A stretch of DNA of 45,015 nucleotides, from assembly GCA_011958945.1 (NCBI GenBank), contig BLLT01000006.1, positions 1-45,015 of the forward strand. Reading direction: 5' to 3'. Position 1 is the stretch's first letter; each line of letters opens with the position of its first letter. A program made the position numbers and the translations under genes. The notes under the pieces are model-generated. The model saw nothing but the letters and a program-made list of their open reading frames with translations, ran no database searches and was not told where the DNA came from. This stretch comes from Lachnospiraceae bacterium. GTDB taxonomy: Bacteria > Bacillota > Clostridia > Lachnospirales > Lachnospiraceae. Shown piece by piece: positions 7,516 to 15,853 of the stretch.

Positions 7516-8505
7516 ATGAAAATTGCATTTTATGGAACAAAGGCGTATGATAAAATTTGGTTTGAGCCGTTGGCCAAAGATTATGGGTTTGAGATTCGAT
7601 TTATTGAACTGCCCTGCAATGAAGAAACTATATTTCTTGCAAAAGGATACGATGCAATCTGCATTTTTGTCAATGATTATGTGAATGCAGAGATGATAAA
7701 CCAACTTTATGAAATGAAGGTAAAAGCGATTCTGCTCAGAAGCGCCGGCTTCAACCACGTGGATGTGAAAGCGGCAGAGGATAAGATAGTTATATTGAGA
7801 GTACCCAGCTATTCACCGGAGGCGGTGGCAGAATATGCAATGGCATTATTGCTTACGGTGAACAGGCGTACCCATAAGGCATATAACCGTACCAGGGATT
7901 TCAATATGAGCCTTCACGGGCTGATGGGCGATGACCTGAACCATAAAGTGGCAGGCGTTATCGGTACAGGAAAAATTGGCCAGGCAATGATTCACATTCT
8001 GAATGGCTTTCAGATGCAGGTGCTGGCTTATGACCCCTATCCGGTAAAGGGGCTGGAAGCGGAATACGTGTCGATTGAAGAACTGATGCGCAAATCGGAT
8101 GTGATTTCCCTTCATTGCCCGTTGACTGCAGCCACGAAACACATCATAAATAAGGAAACAATTGCTATGATGAAGGATGGAGTCTACCTGATTAACACAT
8201 CCAGGGGGAGTCTGATTGATACAGAGGCCTTGATTGCCGGACTGCTGGATAAGAAGTTCGCCGGGGTGGGGTTGGATGTTTATGAGGAAGAAGAGGGGAT
8301 TTTCTATGAGGACAGATCCGGTGACATTATAGAGGATGAGAATCTGGCAAGGCTGGTGACCTTCCCTAATGTGCTGATTACTTCCCATATGGGCTTTTTC
8401 ACTACGGAAGCGATGCAGGCGATTGCCATAGAAACGTTGGAGAATGCATATGCTTTGGAGAATGGGCTGCCTTTGCTGAACCGGGTAGGGGTGGAAGCGG
8501 GCTGA
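7516..8505 (+). CDS. ldhA: D-lactate dehydrogenase (D-2-hydroxyacid dehydrogenase family)
   Basis: A 329-residue NAD-dependent dehydrogenase reducing pyruvate to D-lactate in fermentation. The N-terminus MKIAFYGTKAYDKIWFEPL is typical of D-LDH. The Rossmann motif GTGKIG lies near residues 149-154 with the NAD-selecting Asp in AYDPYP. Catalytic Arg is in NTSRGSLIDT (about 230), Glu in the VYEEEEG segment, and His in TSHMGFFT (about 290). Length fits the family. The family N-terminus argues for ATG 7516; an in-frame ATG at 7504 sits only 1 bp after the purine-rich ribosome binding site. D-hydroxyisocaproate dehydrogenase or VanH-like activity cannot be excluded, but neither vanA- nor vanX-like neighbours are present. 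Confidence 0.88.
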   Translation: MKIAFYGTKAYDKIWFEPLAKDYGFEIRFIELPCNEETIFLAKGYDAICIFVNDYVNAEMINQLYEMKVKAILLRSAGFNHVDVKAAEDKIVILRVPSYSPEAVAEYAMALLLTVNRRTHKAYNRTRDFNMSLHGLMGDDLNHKVAGVIGTGKIGQAMIHILNGFQMQVLAYDPYPVKGLEAEYVSIEELMRKSDVISLHCPLTAATKHIINKETIAMMKDGVYLINTSRGSLIDTEALIAGLLDKKFAGVGLDVYEEEEGIFYEDRSGDIIEDENLARLVTFPNVLITSHMGFFTTEAMQAIAIETLENAYALENGLPLLNRVGVEAG

Positions 8506-8548
8506 CGGTCCGATGGAGAGCCGCCAGAAGCCAGGAAGGGATGAGGGG

Positions 8549-9028
8549 ATGAAAGAAACAGAATTTCCGTATGAAATCCGTTTGGCGTATCGAGAGGAAT
8601 GGGAAGATGCAATGGCATTGGCCTGGAAAACCTTTCTGGAATTCGAGGCAGATGACTATACGCTGGAAGGCATTAGAAGCTTTGAAGATTTTATTACGGA
8701 TAATACGCTGTACCGTATGTTTATTATGGGGGCATACCCGATGTTTGTGGCAGCGGATGGAAAACGGCTGGCCGGTATGATAACGGCAAGGAGCAATGCC
8801 CATATTTCCTTGCTGTTTGTGGACCGGGAATATCATAGGCAAGGCATAGGAAGGGCTTTGATTAGGAAGCTGTGTGAATATTTAAGAGGGGAATCGGGCG
8901 TTCGCCGGGTGACGGTGAACGCCGCCCCGTTCAGTACTGGATTTTACCATAAGGTTGGATTTGTGGATTTACAGCCGGAACAGACATCTTCCGGCATCCG
9001 GTATACTCCAATGGAACTGCTTTTATAA
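8549..9028 (+). CDS. GNAT family N-acetyltransferase
   Basis: A 159-residue acyl-CoA-dependent acetyltransferase. Its GNAT core is visible: N-terminal strand IRLAYREEWEDAMALAWKTF, central beta strand HISLLFVDREYHRQGIGRALI containing the acetyl-CoA pyrophosphate loop (R/Q-x-x-G-x-G/A as RQGIGRA), and the C-terminal VTVNAAPFSTGFYHKVGF motif typical of the last helix. The acceptor is unknown. ATG 8549 is chosen because AGGAAGGGA ends about 8 bp upstream; an in-frame ATG at 8513 has no good site and would overlap the region just after the D-LDH stop. The gene is close behind ldhA and just ahead of the YesL-like gene, suggesting a loose transcription unit. Confidence 0.85.
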   Translation: MKETEFPYEIRLAYREEWEDAMALAWKTFLEFEADDYTLEGIRSFEDFITDNTLYRMFIMGAYPMFVAADGKRLAGMITARSNAHISLLFVDREYHRQGIGRALIRKLCEYLRGESGVRRVTVNAAPFSTGFYHKVGFVDLQPEQTSSGIRYTPMELLL

Positions 9029-9052
9029 AAATACATAGAAATGAGGAAGAAT

Positions 9053-9856
9053 ATGGGAAGAATATTTGATATGGACAGCCCTGTAATGCGTTTCCTGGGC
9101 AGGCTGGCGGATTTGATGATACTGAACCTGGTGACGCTGCTATGCTGTCTGCCTGTTGTAACGATAGGTGCATCCCTTACGGCTATGCATTATGTATTGC
9201 TGAAAATGGTGCGGAATGAGGAAAGCTATATTGTCAGGTCCTTTTTTAAGTCCTTTAAGGAAAACTTTAAGCAGGCTACGGTGATCTGGTTAATCATATT
9301 GCTGTTTCTGGTTATTTTTGGGGCAGACATAATGATTATCAATTATTCAGGGATGGAATTTCCATCGGCACTGAAAATCATTCTTTTTGCGCTGGCGATG
9401 ATTGGATATATGGTGATGTGCTATGTGTTCCCTGTGCTCTGCCGGTTTGAAAATACGGTGATTAAAACAATAAAAAATGCGCTGTTTATGGCTATCCTCA
9501 GTTTCCCTAAAACGGTTGTTATGATGGTTTTATATATTTCGCCTTACATTTGCCTTTATTTCTTTACCATGGCGGTTCCACTGGTGATTTTGTTCGGGAT
9601 TTCGGCGCCGGCTTATTTATCGGCGATGCTTTATAGCGGGACCTTTAAGAAGTTCGAGCCGGAGGAAGAGCCTTTTTATGACAGGTTTGAAAATGGGGAA
9701 GGAATTGACATGAGCGATTTGCCGGCTGCTGACGGAGAAATAACTGGCAGCGGTGAAATATCCGGCAGCGGCGGGGCAGCTGTTGGTGGTGAAATAGCTG
9801 GCATCGGCGGGATGGCTGCTAATGGTGAAGGAACAGGCAGCGATGGAATAAAATGA
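9053..9856 (+). CDS. YesL/DUF624 family membrane protein
   Basis: A 267-residue integral membrane protein. The N-terminus (MGRIFDMDSPVMRFLGRLAD) is the hallmark of YesL/DUF624 proteins, which usually occur beside sugar ABC transporters and YesM/YesN regulators; their biochemical role is unknown. About five hydrophobic segments are seen between residues 20 and 195. The last 70 residues form an unusual Gly-Ser-Ala-rich tail with imperfect GEI(T/S/A)GSG repeats, absent from standard family members. ATG 9053 is taken as start because of family similarity and a GAGG six bases upstream; 9041 is an alternative. The solo sugar-ABC ATPase gene follows. Confidence 0.82.
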   Translation: MGRIFDMDSPVMRFLGRLADLMILNLVTLLCCLPVVTIGASLTAMHYVLLKMVRNEESYIVRSFFKSFKENFKQATVIWLIILLFLVIFGADIMIINYSGMEFPSALKIILFALAMIGYMVMCYVFPVLCRFENTVIKTIKNALFMAILSFPKTVVMMVLYISPYICLYFFTMAVPLVILFGISAPAYLSAMLYSGTFKKFEPEEEPFYDRFENGEGIDMSDLPAADGEITGSGEISGSGGAAVGGEIAGIGGMAANGEGTGSDGIK

Positions 9857-10028
9857 TTCCAAGGATGAAATCTCCGTCTTCGGTACAGTGTTTGCCGGGG
9901 ATAAGACGGCTGCAAGCGTGTAAAACAGCAGGAAAGAAAAGGAAACTGACCACAGCAATTAGCGGGAGTTTGATAATTGAATAACGTTTGTACAATATGT
10001 ATAAGAAAAAAAGTATTTATTGTTCAAC
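9857..10028. other. Non-coding stretch before the ugpC promoter
   Basis: No gene is supported. The DNA becomes AT-rich towards 10000. Together with the leader up to 10208 this leaves about 350 bp between the genes, containing only the promoter candidate listed next. Confidence 0.6.
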
Positions 10029-10057
10029 TTGACGCGATTACGAAAATGATATATGTA
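10029..10057 (+). promoter_or_regulatory. Candidate promoter of ugpC
   Basis: TTGACG (10029-10034), a 17-bp gap, then TATGTA (10052-10057) inside an AT-rich segment. The transcript would have a leader of about 145 nt before the AGGAGG site at 10194-10199. Confidence 0.45.
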
Positions 10058-10208
10058 ATGTAAGCAATTTTTACAATGTGGGAAAAAATCTTTGTGGAAT
10101 GTTGGTATAGCAAAAAAAGAAAAACTCGGTTATACTTGCTTTAGAGTTAAGCGATGGTTCCGGAAATACGGAATAATAATACAAAAAGCGATTAGGAGGC
10201 AAAATAGT

Positions 10209-11318
10209 ATGGCAAGTTTATCATTAAAGAACATCTGTAAAGTATACCCCAATGGGTTTGAAGCAGTAAAGAATTTCAACCTTGAGATTGCAGATAAAGA
10301 ATTCATCATTTTCGTAGGACCTTCAGGATGTGGTAAATCTACTACACTTCGTATGGTTGCAGGCCTGGAAGACATTTCTTCCGGCGAACTTTGGATTGGC
10401 GACAAGCTGGTTAACGATGTAGAGCCGAAGGATAGAGATATCGCGATGGTATTCCAGAACTACGCTTTGTATCCTCATATGTCCGTATATGATAATATGG
10501 CTTTCGGACTTAAATTAAGAAAAGTTCCGAAGGATGAAATTGATAAGATGGTAAAAGAAGCAGCTAAGATCCTTGACCTGACAGCTCTCCTTGACCGTAA
10601 GCCGAAGGCTCTTTCCGGTGGTCAGAGACAGCGTGTTGCTATGGGGCGTGCAATTGTTCGTAATCCTAAGGTATTCCTTATGGATGAGCCCCTTTCCAAC
10701 TTGGATGCTAAACTTCGTGTACAGATGCGTATCGAAATCGCAAAATTGCACCAGAGACTGGGTACAACTATCATCTACGTAACACATGACCAGACAGAAG
10801 CTATGACACTGGGAACAAGAATCGTAGTTATGAAAGACGGTATCGTTCAGCAGGTAGATACACCTCAGAATCTGTATGAGAAACCGCAGAACCTGTTCGT
10901 TGCAGGGTTCATGGGTTCACCTCAGATGAACTTCTTGGATGCAACTGTTGAAGTAAAAGGCAATGTTGCATGCCTCAATGTAGCAGGCAAGAGCATCGAA
11001 TTACCGGCAGCTAAATCCAAGAAACTGATTGACGGCGGTTATGCTGGAAAGAAAGTAACCTTTGGTATCCGTCCGGAAGATGTATATGATTCTGAAGAAT
11101 ATGTTAGCTCCGCGCAGTGCGTATTCGATTCCACAATCAAAGTTTACGAATTACTTGGTGCAGAAGTTTACTTATACTTCGATTTGGCTGAGTTCCCGAT
11201 TACTGCAAGGGTAGATTCCCGTACAACAGCAAGGCCAGGCGATGCTGTGAAATTTGCTTTCGATGTTGATAAGATTCATGTATTCGACAAAGAAACAGAA
11301 CAGGTTATTACAAACTAG
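10209..11318 (+). CDS. ugpC: Sugar ABC transporter ATP-binding protein (UgpC/MsmX/MsiK family)
   Basis: A 369-residue ABC ATPase that powers carbohydrate importers of the CUT1 type. Walker A GPSGCGKST is at residues 37-45, the Q-loop is in AMVFQNYALYPH, the signature is LSGGQRQR, Walker B is VFLMDEPLSNLD and the H-loop is YVTHDQ. A C-terminal TOBE/OB regulatory domain contains GIRPEDVYD. No permease or binding-protein genes are adjacent, which fits the shared MsmX-type ATPases that serve many importers in Firmicutes. Codon choice is more biased (GTT, GGT, CGT, AAC) than in the neighbours, suggesting high expression. ATG 10209 follows AGGAGG by 9 bp. A strong terminator closes the unit. Confidence 0.95.
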   Translation: MASLSLKNICKVYPNGFEAVKNFNLEIADKEFIIFVGPSGCGKSTTLRMVAGLEDISSGELWIGDKLVNDVEPKDRDIAMVFQNYALYPHMSVYDNMAFGLKLRKVPKDEIDKMVKEAAKILDLTALLDRKPKALSGGQRQRVAMGRAIVRNPKVFLMDEPLSNLDAKLRVQMRIEIAKLHQRLGTTIIYVTHDQTEAMTLGTRIVVMKDGIVQQVDTPQNLYEKPQNLFVAGFMGSPQMNFLDATVEVKGNVACLNVAGKSIELPAAKSKKLIDGGYAGKKVTFGIRPEDVYDSEEYVSSAQCVFDSTIKVYELLGAEVYLYFDLAEFPITARVDSRTTARPGDAVKFAFDVDKIHVFDKETEQVITN

Positions 11319-11335
11319 TTTTAAGGGATTCTTGG

Positions 11336-11361
11336 GGGGATGCGGAAGCATCCCCTTTTTT
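11336..11361 (+). terminator. Intrinsic terminator of ugpC
   Basis: Perfect 8-bp stem GGGGATGC / GCATCCCC with a GGAA tetraloop, followed by six T. It begins 17 bp after the stop codon. Confidence 0.92.
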
Positions 11362-11365
11362 GCCA

Positions 11366-11416
11366 TATAGAAAACTGCGTTGTAAGACGCATGAATAGAG
11401 AATGCGAAGCATTCTT
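11366..11416. repeat. Family C palindromic repeat, copy 1
   Basis: Starts ATAGAAAACTGCGTTG, contains the mini-hairpin GCGT/ACGC, and ends with the hairpin GAATGC-GAA-GCATTC. It matches 14262-14341, and the end matches the inverted copy at 37653-37688. This copy lacks the middle stem and the long T-run. The remaining bases to 11554 hold only a small stem, GCACA/TGTGC near 11525-11540. Confidence 0.75.
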
Positions 11417-11554
11417 CCTTACTCGATTTATGCGGCAGCCCTGTGCAGAGGAAACAAGCTGCTATGCGGTGCATGGGGCGCAGCGAGTAGGGGAACACGT
11501 ATGCATTAACAAATTCTACCATGCACAAAAAGCTGTGCAGAAATGGAGTGAAAT

Positions 11555-12643
11555 ATGATATCAAGTCAGGTAATCAGGACAAGCATTGAGGAATTACATG
11601 CAATAACAAAAGTAAATCTATGCGTTTTTGATTTAGACGGCGCGGTGGTGGCATCTACATTTGATACAAAAGACATTCAAATAGGAATTGTGGTAGATTT
11701 TGTAACATCTCCGGCCGACAGTCAGGTGATTGGGGCAGATCATTTGCTGAAGATAAAGGATGAAGGGGAAATGGCATATATTTTAGTGGCCAGAGGAAGC
11801 AGCGATGATGCTTATATGATAGCAAAGGTGGCGGTGAGCCAGATACAGAACCTTATCATTGCATATAAGGAAAGATTTGACCGCAATAATTTCTTCCAGA
11901 ACCTTTTGCTGGATAATATGCTGCTGGTAGATATTTATAACAGGGCCAAAAAGCTTCATGTGGAGGCAGCGGTGCCCAGGGCAGTAATTATAATAGAAAC
12001 AGGAACTGAAAAGGATGGAACGGAGGCTGAATTATTAGGAGGATTGTTTTCCGCCCAGTCAGGGGATTACATTACCGCTGTGGATGAAAGCAATGTAATT
12101 CTGATTAAGGCTTTGGATATGGGGGAAGGGTACGAAGTCATTGAACGGACATCGGAAATGATTGTGGACATGATGAATACGGAAGCGATGATGAATGTAA
12201 GGGTCGCTTACGGAACCATTGTGAGTGAACTGAAGGATGTATCGAAATCCTACAAAGAGGCAAAGATGGCGCTGGATGTGGGAAAAATTTTTTATGTGGA
12301 AAGAAAGGTGAACTCATATAGCAGCCTTGGGATTGGCAGGCTGATTTACCAGCTGCCGGTGAATCTTTGCAAGATTTTTATTGATGAGATATTTGGGGAT
12401 AATATCCCTTTAAATTTCGATGATGAGACGCTGACTACAATTAATAAATTTTTTGAAAACAATCTGAATGTTTCAGAGACTTCCAGGCAGCTGTATGTGC
12501 ATAGAAACACGTTGGTTTACCGGATTGAAAAGCTTCAGAAGAGCACAGGGCTGGATATCCGAACCTTTGATGATGCACTTACATTTAAAATTGCTTTAAT
12601 GGTTGTGAATTACATGAAATATTTGGATACTTTGGAGTATTAA
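11555..12643 (+). CDS. CdaR/PucR-type transcriptional regulator
   Basis: A 362-residue DNA-binding regulator. The N-terminal part (about residues 1-110) resembles the sugar-diacid sensory domain of CdaR, the middle (about 120-270) a GGDEF-like CdaR domain, and the C-terminus an HTH_30 domain: the segment from NLNVSETSRQLYVHRNTL through YRIEKLQ and DALTFKIALM is diagnostic of the PucR/CdaR group. Such proteins respond to small carbon compounds. In Lachnospiraceae this gene often follows the solo sugar-ABC ATPase, so a role in carbohydrate control is plausible but not shown. It is separated from ugpC by a terminator and repeat C, so it likely has its own promoter. Confidence 0.85.
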   Translation: MISSQVIRTSIEELHAITKVNLCVFDLDGAVVASTFDTKDIQIGIVVDFVTSPADSQVIGADHLLKIKDEGEMAYILVARGSSDDAYMIAKVAVSQIQNLIIAYKERFDRNNFFQNLLLDNMLLVDIYNRAKKLHVEAAVPRAVIIIETGTEKDGTEAELLGGLFSAQSGDYITAVDESNVILIKALDMGEGYEVIERTSEMIVDMMNTEAMMNVRVAYGTIVSELKDVSKSYKEAKMALDVGKIFYVERKVNSYSSLGIGRLIYQLPVNLCKIFIDEIFGDNIPLNFDDETLTTINKFFENNLNVSETSRQLYVHRNTLVYRIEKLQKSTGLDIRTFDDALTFKIALMVVNYMKYLDTLEY

Positions 12644-12928
12644 TTTTCCTGGCTAATGGGATGTATTTTTGCATTAGAATAAAATAGGGCGAATATAGGG
12701 ATGCGAGGCTGTTTCATTGCTTCGCATTTTCTATGTTTACCTTTTATGTTTGCTTTTCTATATCTATCTTTCTATATCTACATTTCTATATTTGCTTTTC
12801 TGCGGGCATCCCAATAGCTTGTCAGCATAAATGGAGATAAAGATGCATAGAATGGGTTATAAATAGCCTCACAAAATCAAATACAAAGAGATTTCCAGAG
12901 TCTATTGCAAAGGAAAGGAGGGTGCGCA

Positions 12929-14224
12929 ATGGCTAATTGTTGTAAAAGAGTAGTGTATCTATCCTGCCTGGAGTTTGGCAGCAAAGTGAAGAGGGCAGGT
13001 TTTATAAAAGTAGAGTCTCAGGAAGGGGAATGGATTTTCGATATGCATATATCTGGAATGACGGAATGCCCGGAAAGAAAGTATGAGATATATGCAGTGG
13101 ACAAGATGGGCGAAGAGTATGGGATTGGCAGTGTTTTTTTACATAGAGGATGCGGCGAATGGAAATGGAGAGGGAAGAGGGGAACATTTGGGAAAAAGGA
13201 AATCTCCGGTGACGAAATAGCCTGTTTTGTTGTGAAGATATCGGAAAACAAAGCAATAGAGGGCAGATTGCAGGAGATAGGACTGGGCGTGGGTGAGAAA
13301 GCCGCCGGAAACGGTTCGGAAAGGGCGAGAGGAGAAAAAGAAGGCGGATGGCGGAAAACAGCCAGACCGGAGTTTAGGGCGGCAGAAAAATGGAAAGAGG
13401 GAGATGCGGTATCAAAACCGTCAGGAATAGTTATTTCTGAAGACAAAAAAGAAAGCAGCAAAGAATGCCAGGGGAAGAGAATATTTTTGGCAGGGAGAAG
13501 AGAGGATGGGCGGGTAAATAGCTGGGAACAGGAGGGAAAACAACAGGAAGAAAGACAAGAAGAAAAAAGGAACTTGCATGAAGGGGAGCGGGAAGAAAAT
13601 AAAAGGTGGGAGGAGCAGAGGCCGGAAGAGGGCAGACAGCGGGAAAGCATAGGCCTGGGAAGAAGGCATAGGGAAGCATACGAAAGGACAGGGGAGAGAA
13701 CGAAGGAGGACGGGAAGCGAAATGGCAAAGGGGAAAGAGGGGTACGGATGGAAGAGATGATATTGAATAATAAGTGGGAACAACTCCGTCAGATGTACCC
13801 GGTGATTCACCCTTATGAGGACGAGAGGGAATACATATCCATTGAGCCCAAGGATTTTGTCATTATGACGGGAGACTATCAGCATTTGGCCAATAATAGC
13901 TTTTTGCTTCATGGGTTCTATAATTATCGCCATATTGTACTTGGGAGGGAGCCTGTACACGAGGAAGAAGTGGGGGCAGCGGAAGCCGATAAAAATAGGG
14001 CATGGAATGAAAGGCAAAGAACAGAAAGGGATACGGGAATCAAGGAAATGAATGGCGTAAGGAATGAAGATGCCATGGGGGATTTCTATCTGGGAGTACC
14101 GGGGGTATATTATGAGAGGGAAAAGATGGTGGCCCTTATGTTTGGCTTTGAGGCGTTTGAATGCATTGGAGGAAAGGCTGAATCAGGAAAGTTCGGTTAC
14201 TATCTGCGCAGGGTGAAAATATAG
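12929..14224 (+). CDS. DUF6128-like protein with charged linker
   Basis: A 431-residue protein in three parts. The N-terminal 110 residues (cysteine-containing, beta-rich; RVVYLSCLE to CFVVKISE) form a compact domain. A long hydrophilic stretch rich in Glu, Arg, Lys and Gly runs over about residues 120-275. The C-terminal domain starts near EEMILNNKWEQLRQMYPVIH and carries FVIMTGDYQHLANNSFLLHG, FYNYRHIVLG, YLGVPGVYYEREKMVALMFG and a final GYYLRRVKI, a pattern I associate with the Lachnospiraceae DUF6128 family. Function unknown; no signal peptide or membrane helix. ATG 12929 has AGGAGG six bases upstream. The GAAG-rich linker DNA gives long false open frames on the other strand. Confidence 0.75.
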   Translation: MANCCKRVVYLSCLEFGSKVKRAGFIKVESQEGEWIFDMHISGMTECPERKYEIYAVDKMGEEYGIGSVFLHRGCGEWKWRGKRGTFGKKEISGDEIACFVVKISENKAIEGRLQEIGLGVGEKAAGNGSERARGEKEGGWRKTARPEFRAAEKWKEGDAVSKPSGIVISEDKKESSKECQGKRIFLAGRREDGRVNSWEQEGKQQEERQEEKRNLHEGEREENKRWEEQRPEEGRQRESIGLGRRHREAYERTGERTKEDGKRNGKGERGVRMEEMILNNKWEQLRQMYPVIHPYEDEREYISIEPKDFVIMTGDYQHLANNSFLLHGFYNYRHIVLGREPVHEEEVGAAEADKNRAWNERQRTERDTGIKEMNGVRNEDAMGDFYLGVPGVYYEREKMVALMFGFEAFECIGGKAESGKFGYYLRRVKI

Positions 14225-14261
14225 AGAGGGGGTGATTGCTGTACCGGCATTCTTTTTACCT

Positions 14262-14341
14262 TATAGAAAACTGCGTTGCAAGACGCATGAATTCACAAGT
14301 TCGCTAAGCGAACTTGCAGAGAATGCGAAGCATTCTTTTTT
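14262..14341 (+). repeat. Family C palindromic repeat, copy 2, with terminator-like end
   Basis: Three hairpins in a row: GCGTTGCAAGACGC (14273-14286), CAAGTTCGC-TAA-GCGAACTTG (14296-14316) and AGAATGC-GAA-GCATTCT with a six-T tail (14320-14341). The last is a good intrinsic terminator for the gene ending at 14224, and it overlaps the stop codon of the convergent radical SAM gene. Confidence 0.8.
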
Positions 14342-15335
14342 AGAGCCCATAGCAGTCGAAGGTGGGGATGAAACTTTCGGAAGCGGCGGTTTCATCCTGG
14401 ATGAAGCCGTTTTCAACGCCCAGGGAAACGGCATAATCGACAATAATGTCATATTCTTCCGGGGAAACAGGCCGGCTTAACTCAGGATAAATCTGGCTGT
14501 CCAGAAAATCAGGAATGGGGGTATATTGGCTCATAATACTGATATATATGTCATTTTTATAGGAGGTATATAAATACTGGATAATTTTTTTGGAATCTTC
14601 CGTACATCCGGGCAGAACAAGGTGTCTGACAATGACGCCTTTTTTCATCAGAGGACCCAAATAGTCGTCATCTGCTTGATTTTTATTGGAAGCGGCAGCT
14701 TCTTTCGCTGTGCTGGTTTCATGAGAAAACAATTTTTGAGCGGTGAAGACAGGTCTCCCGGTTTGGCGTACCATTTCTTCAATAGCGGCGGATGCGTGAA
14801 TAAAATAGTCCTGGGCCAAAGAATATTTTTTGCTTAGAACAGGCGAAAAGTATTTTAAATCAGGCAGATAGATGTCGATTAGGCCTTCCAGTGTCCGGAG
14901 GGCCTCCGCTTTTTCATAAGAACTGGTGTTATAAACAACAGGGATGGTAAGGCCGTTGGATTTGGCAGATTGCAGTGCCTGTCTGATTTGAGGGATAAAA
15001 TGGGTGGGGGTAACCAGATTGATGTTACATGCCTTTTGCTCCTGAAGCTGTAAAAATATTTCTTCAAGCCGTTGGGGAGATACTTTCTTCCCCGTGATGC
15101 CCTTGGAAATAGGGTGGTTCTGGCAGAAAACACAGCCCATATTACAGCCTGAAAAAAAGACCGTACCGGAACCGGTCTGGCCTGAGATACAAGGTTCTTC
15201 CCACATATGAAGGGCAGCCCTTGCCGCAGCAATTTCGGAAGCCTGCCCGCAATAACCCTTTTGCCCGGCCGCACGGTTAGCATGGCAGTTCCTTGGGCAG
15301 AGGGTACAATCCTGTAAATCTAAAATATGACTCAT
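14340..15335 (-). CDS. Radical SAM protein, pyruvate formate-lyase activase-related (PflX-like)
   Basis: A 331-residue radical SAM protein. The cluster motif CNMGCVFC (Cys 64, 68, 71) binds the SAM-cleaving 4Fe-4S cluster. Four further cysteines near the N-terminus (10, 13, 17, 29) may hold a second metal or cluster. The family (COG1313 type) is related to glycyl-radical activases, but its targets are mostly unknown. No glycyl-radical enzyme lies nearby. It is the last of the minus-strand group tadA - SRP RNA - this gene. A start at 15335 gives MSHILDLQDC, matching the family. The stop codon sits within the terminator repeat of the convergent gene. Confidence 0.88.
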   Translation of the reverse strand: MSHILDLQDCTLCPRNCHANRAAGQKGYCGQASEIAAARAALHMWEEPCISGQTGSGTVFFSGCNMGCVFCQNHPISKGITGKKVSPQRLEEIFLQLQEQKACNINLVTPTHFIPQIRQALQSAKSNGLTIPVVYNTSSYEKAEALRTLEGLIDIYLPDLKYFSPVLSKKYSLAQDYFIHASAAIEEMVRQTGRPVFTAQKLFSHETSTAKEAAASNKNQADDDYLGPLMKKGVIVRHLVLPGCTEDSKKIIQYLYTSYKNDIYISIMSQYTPIPDFLDSQIYPELSRPVSPEEYDIIVDYAVSLGVENGFIQDETAASESFIPTFDCYGL

Positions 15336-15497
15336 AATAATCTGATATCATACCGGCATAGGGATAAAATGCTGCGCCGCAGCGACACATGATTTTTGCT
15401 GCCGGATATTCTCCTGGGGTATTTTCCCGATAATATAATAACGATACAAATACCGTGCGTTCTATGTTGAGCCGCATCAATATACGTTACCTTTACA
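15336..15497. other. Spacer between SRP RNA and the radical SAM gene
   Basis: No supported gene. The spacer contains no clear terminator T-run for the SRP RNA; a short GTTA/TAAC stem is present at 15485-15502. Confidence 0.5.
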
Positions 15498-15716
15498 GTT
15501 AACTCCGCCAGGCACCCTTACGGCACATGAGAGATTCCGCTTAGTGCTGCTTTGTTCCCAACCTGACACGGTTCACAGATTCCCATTGCGTAAGACCCAA
15601 ACTTCAACGCCACTTATAAAGGGCAGCTATATCAAATAAAAGCCCGCGACAGAACATCACCCCTACTAAAGCGGATTGTAGGTACAGGACACCGCTAACG
15701 CCCCGGCTGCACGGTG
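15498..15716 (-). ncRNA. ffs: Signal recognition particle RNA, long Firmicutes type
   Basis: On the minus strand the 5' part contains GGGGCGTTAGCGGTGTCC, TGTACCTACAATCCGC and TTTAGTAGGGGTGA, matching the Alu domain of Bacillus-type SRP RNA. The 3' part contains GTGAACCGTGTCAGGT, GGGAACAAAGCAGCAC and TAAGCGGAA, the conserved domain IV bound by Ffh. Flanking strands (GCGGGC with GCCTGGCG, and CCCTTTATAAGTGGC with GTGCCGTAAGGG) pair to form helix 5. The length of about 220 nt fits the long form. The RNA scaffolds Ffh for co-translational membrane targeting. Ends are approximate: the 5' end is inferred from the promoter just upstream and the 3' end from helix closure. Confidence 0.92.
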
Positions 15717-15721
15717 TTCTA

Positions 15722-15750
15722 AGTATACTGTCTTTTGGGGCATTTGTCAA
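15722..15750 (-). promoter_or_regulatory. Consensus promoter of SRP RNA
   Basis: On the minus strand, TTGACA (15750-15745), exactly 17 bp, then TATACT (15727-15722). Transcription would begin near 15715-15716. A strong unregulated promoter suits an abundant housekeeping RNA. Confidence 0.88.
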
Positions 15751-15778
15751 TGAGAAAATTGGTCAAATGCGGTCTGGC

Positions 15779-15819
15779 GTAACAATTCAGCCCAGGATTT
15801 TGCACTTGCTGCAAAGTCC
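15779..15819. repeat. Family B repeat, copy 1
   Basis: Starts GTAACAATTCAGCCCAGGA and includes the hairpin-like TTTGCACTTGCTGCAAA. It is nearly identical to 30203-30240. Its first 14 bases match, inverted, the end of family A, so A and B look like opposite ends of one element type. Confidence 0.75.
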
Positions 15820-15853
15820 GTGCGAGCACGTCAATTTAGCCAAGAAAGTATGA

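Noticed and set aside
7504-8505. Vancomycin-resistance type VanH dehydrogenase
   Set aside because: No D-Ala-D-Lac ligase or VanX dipeptidase lies nearby; the sequence fits fermentative D-lactate dehydrogenase.
13018-13728. Long minus-strand frame rich in Ser, Pro and Phe
   Set aside because: Antisense to the Glu/Arg-rich linker of the DUF6128-like gene; purine-biased coding DNA opens the other strand.
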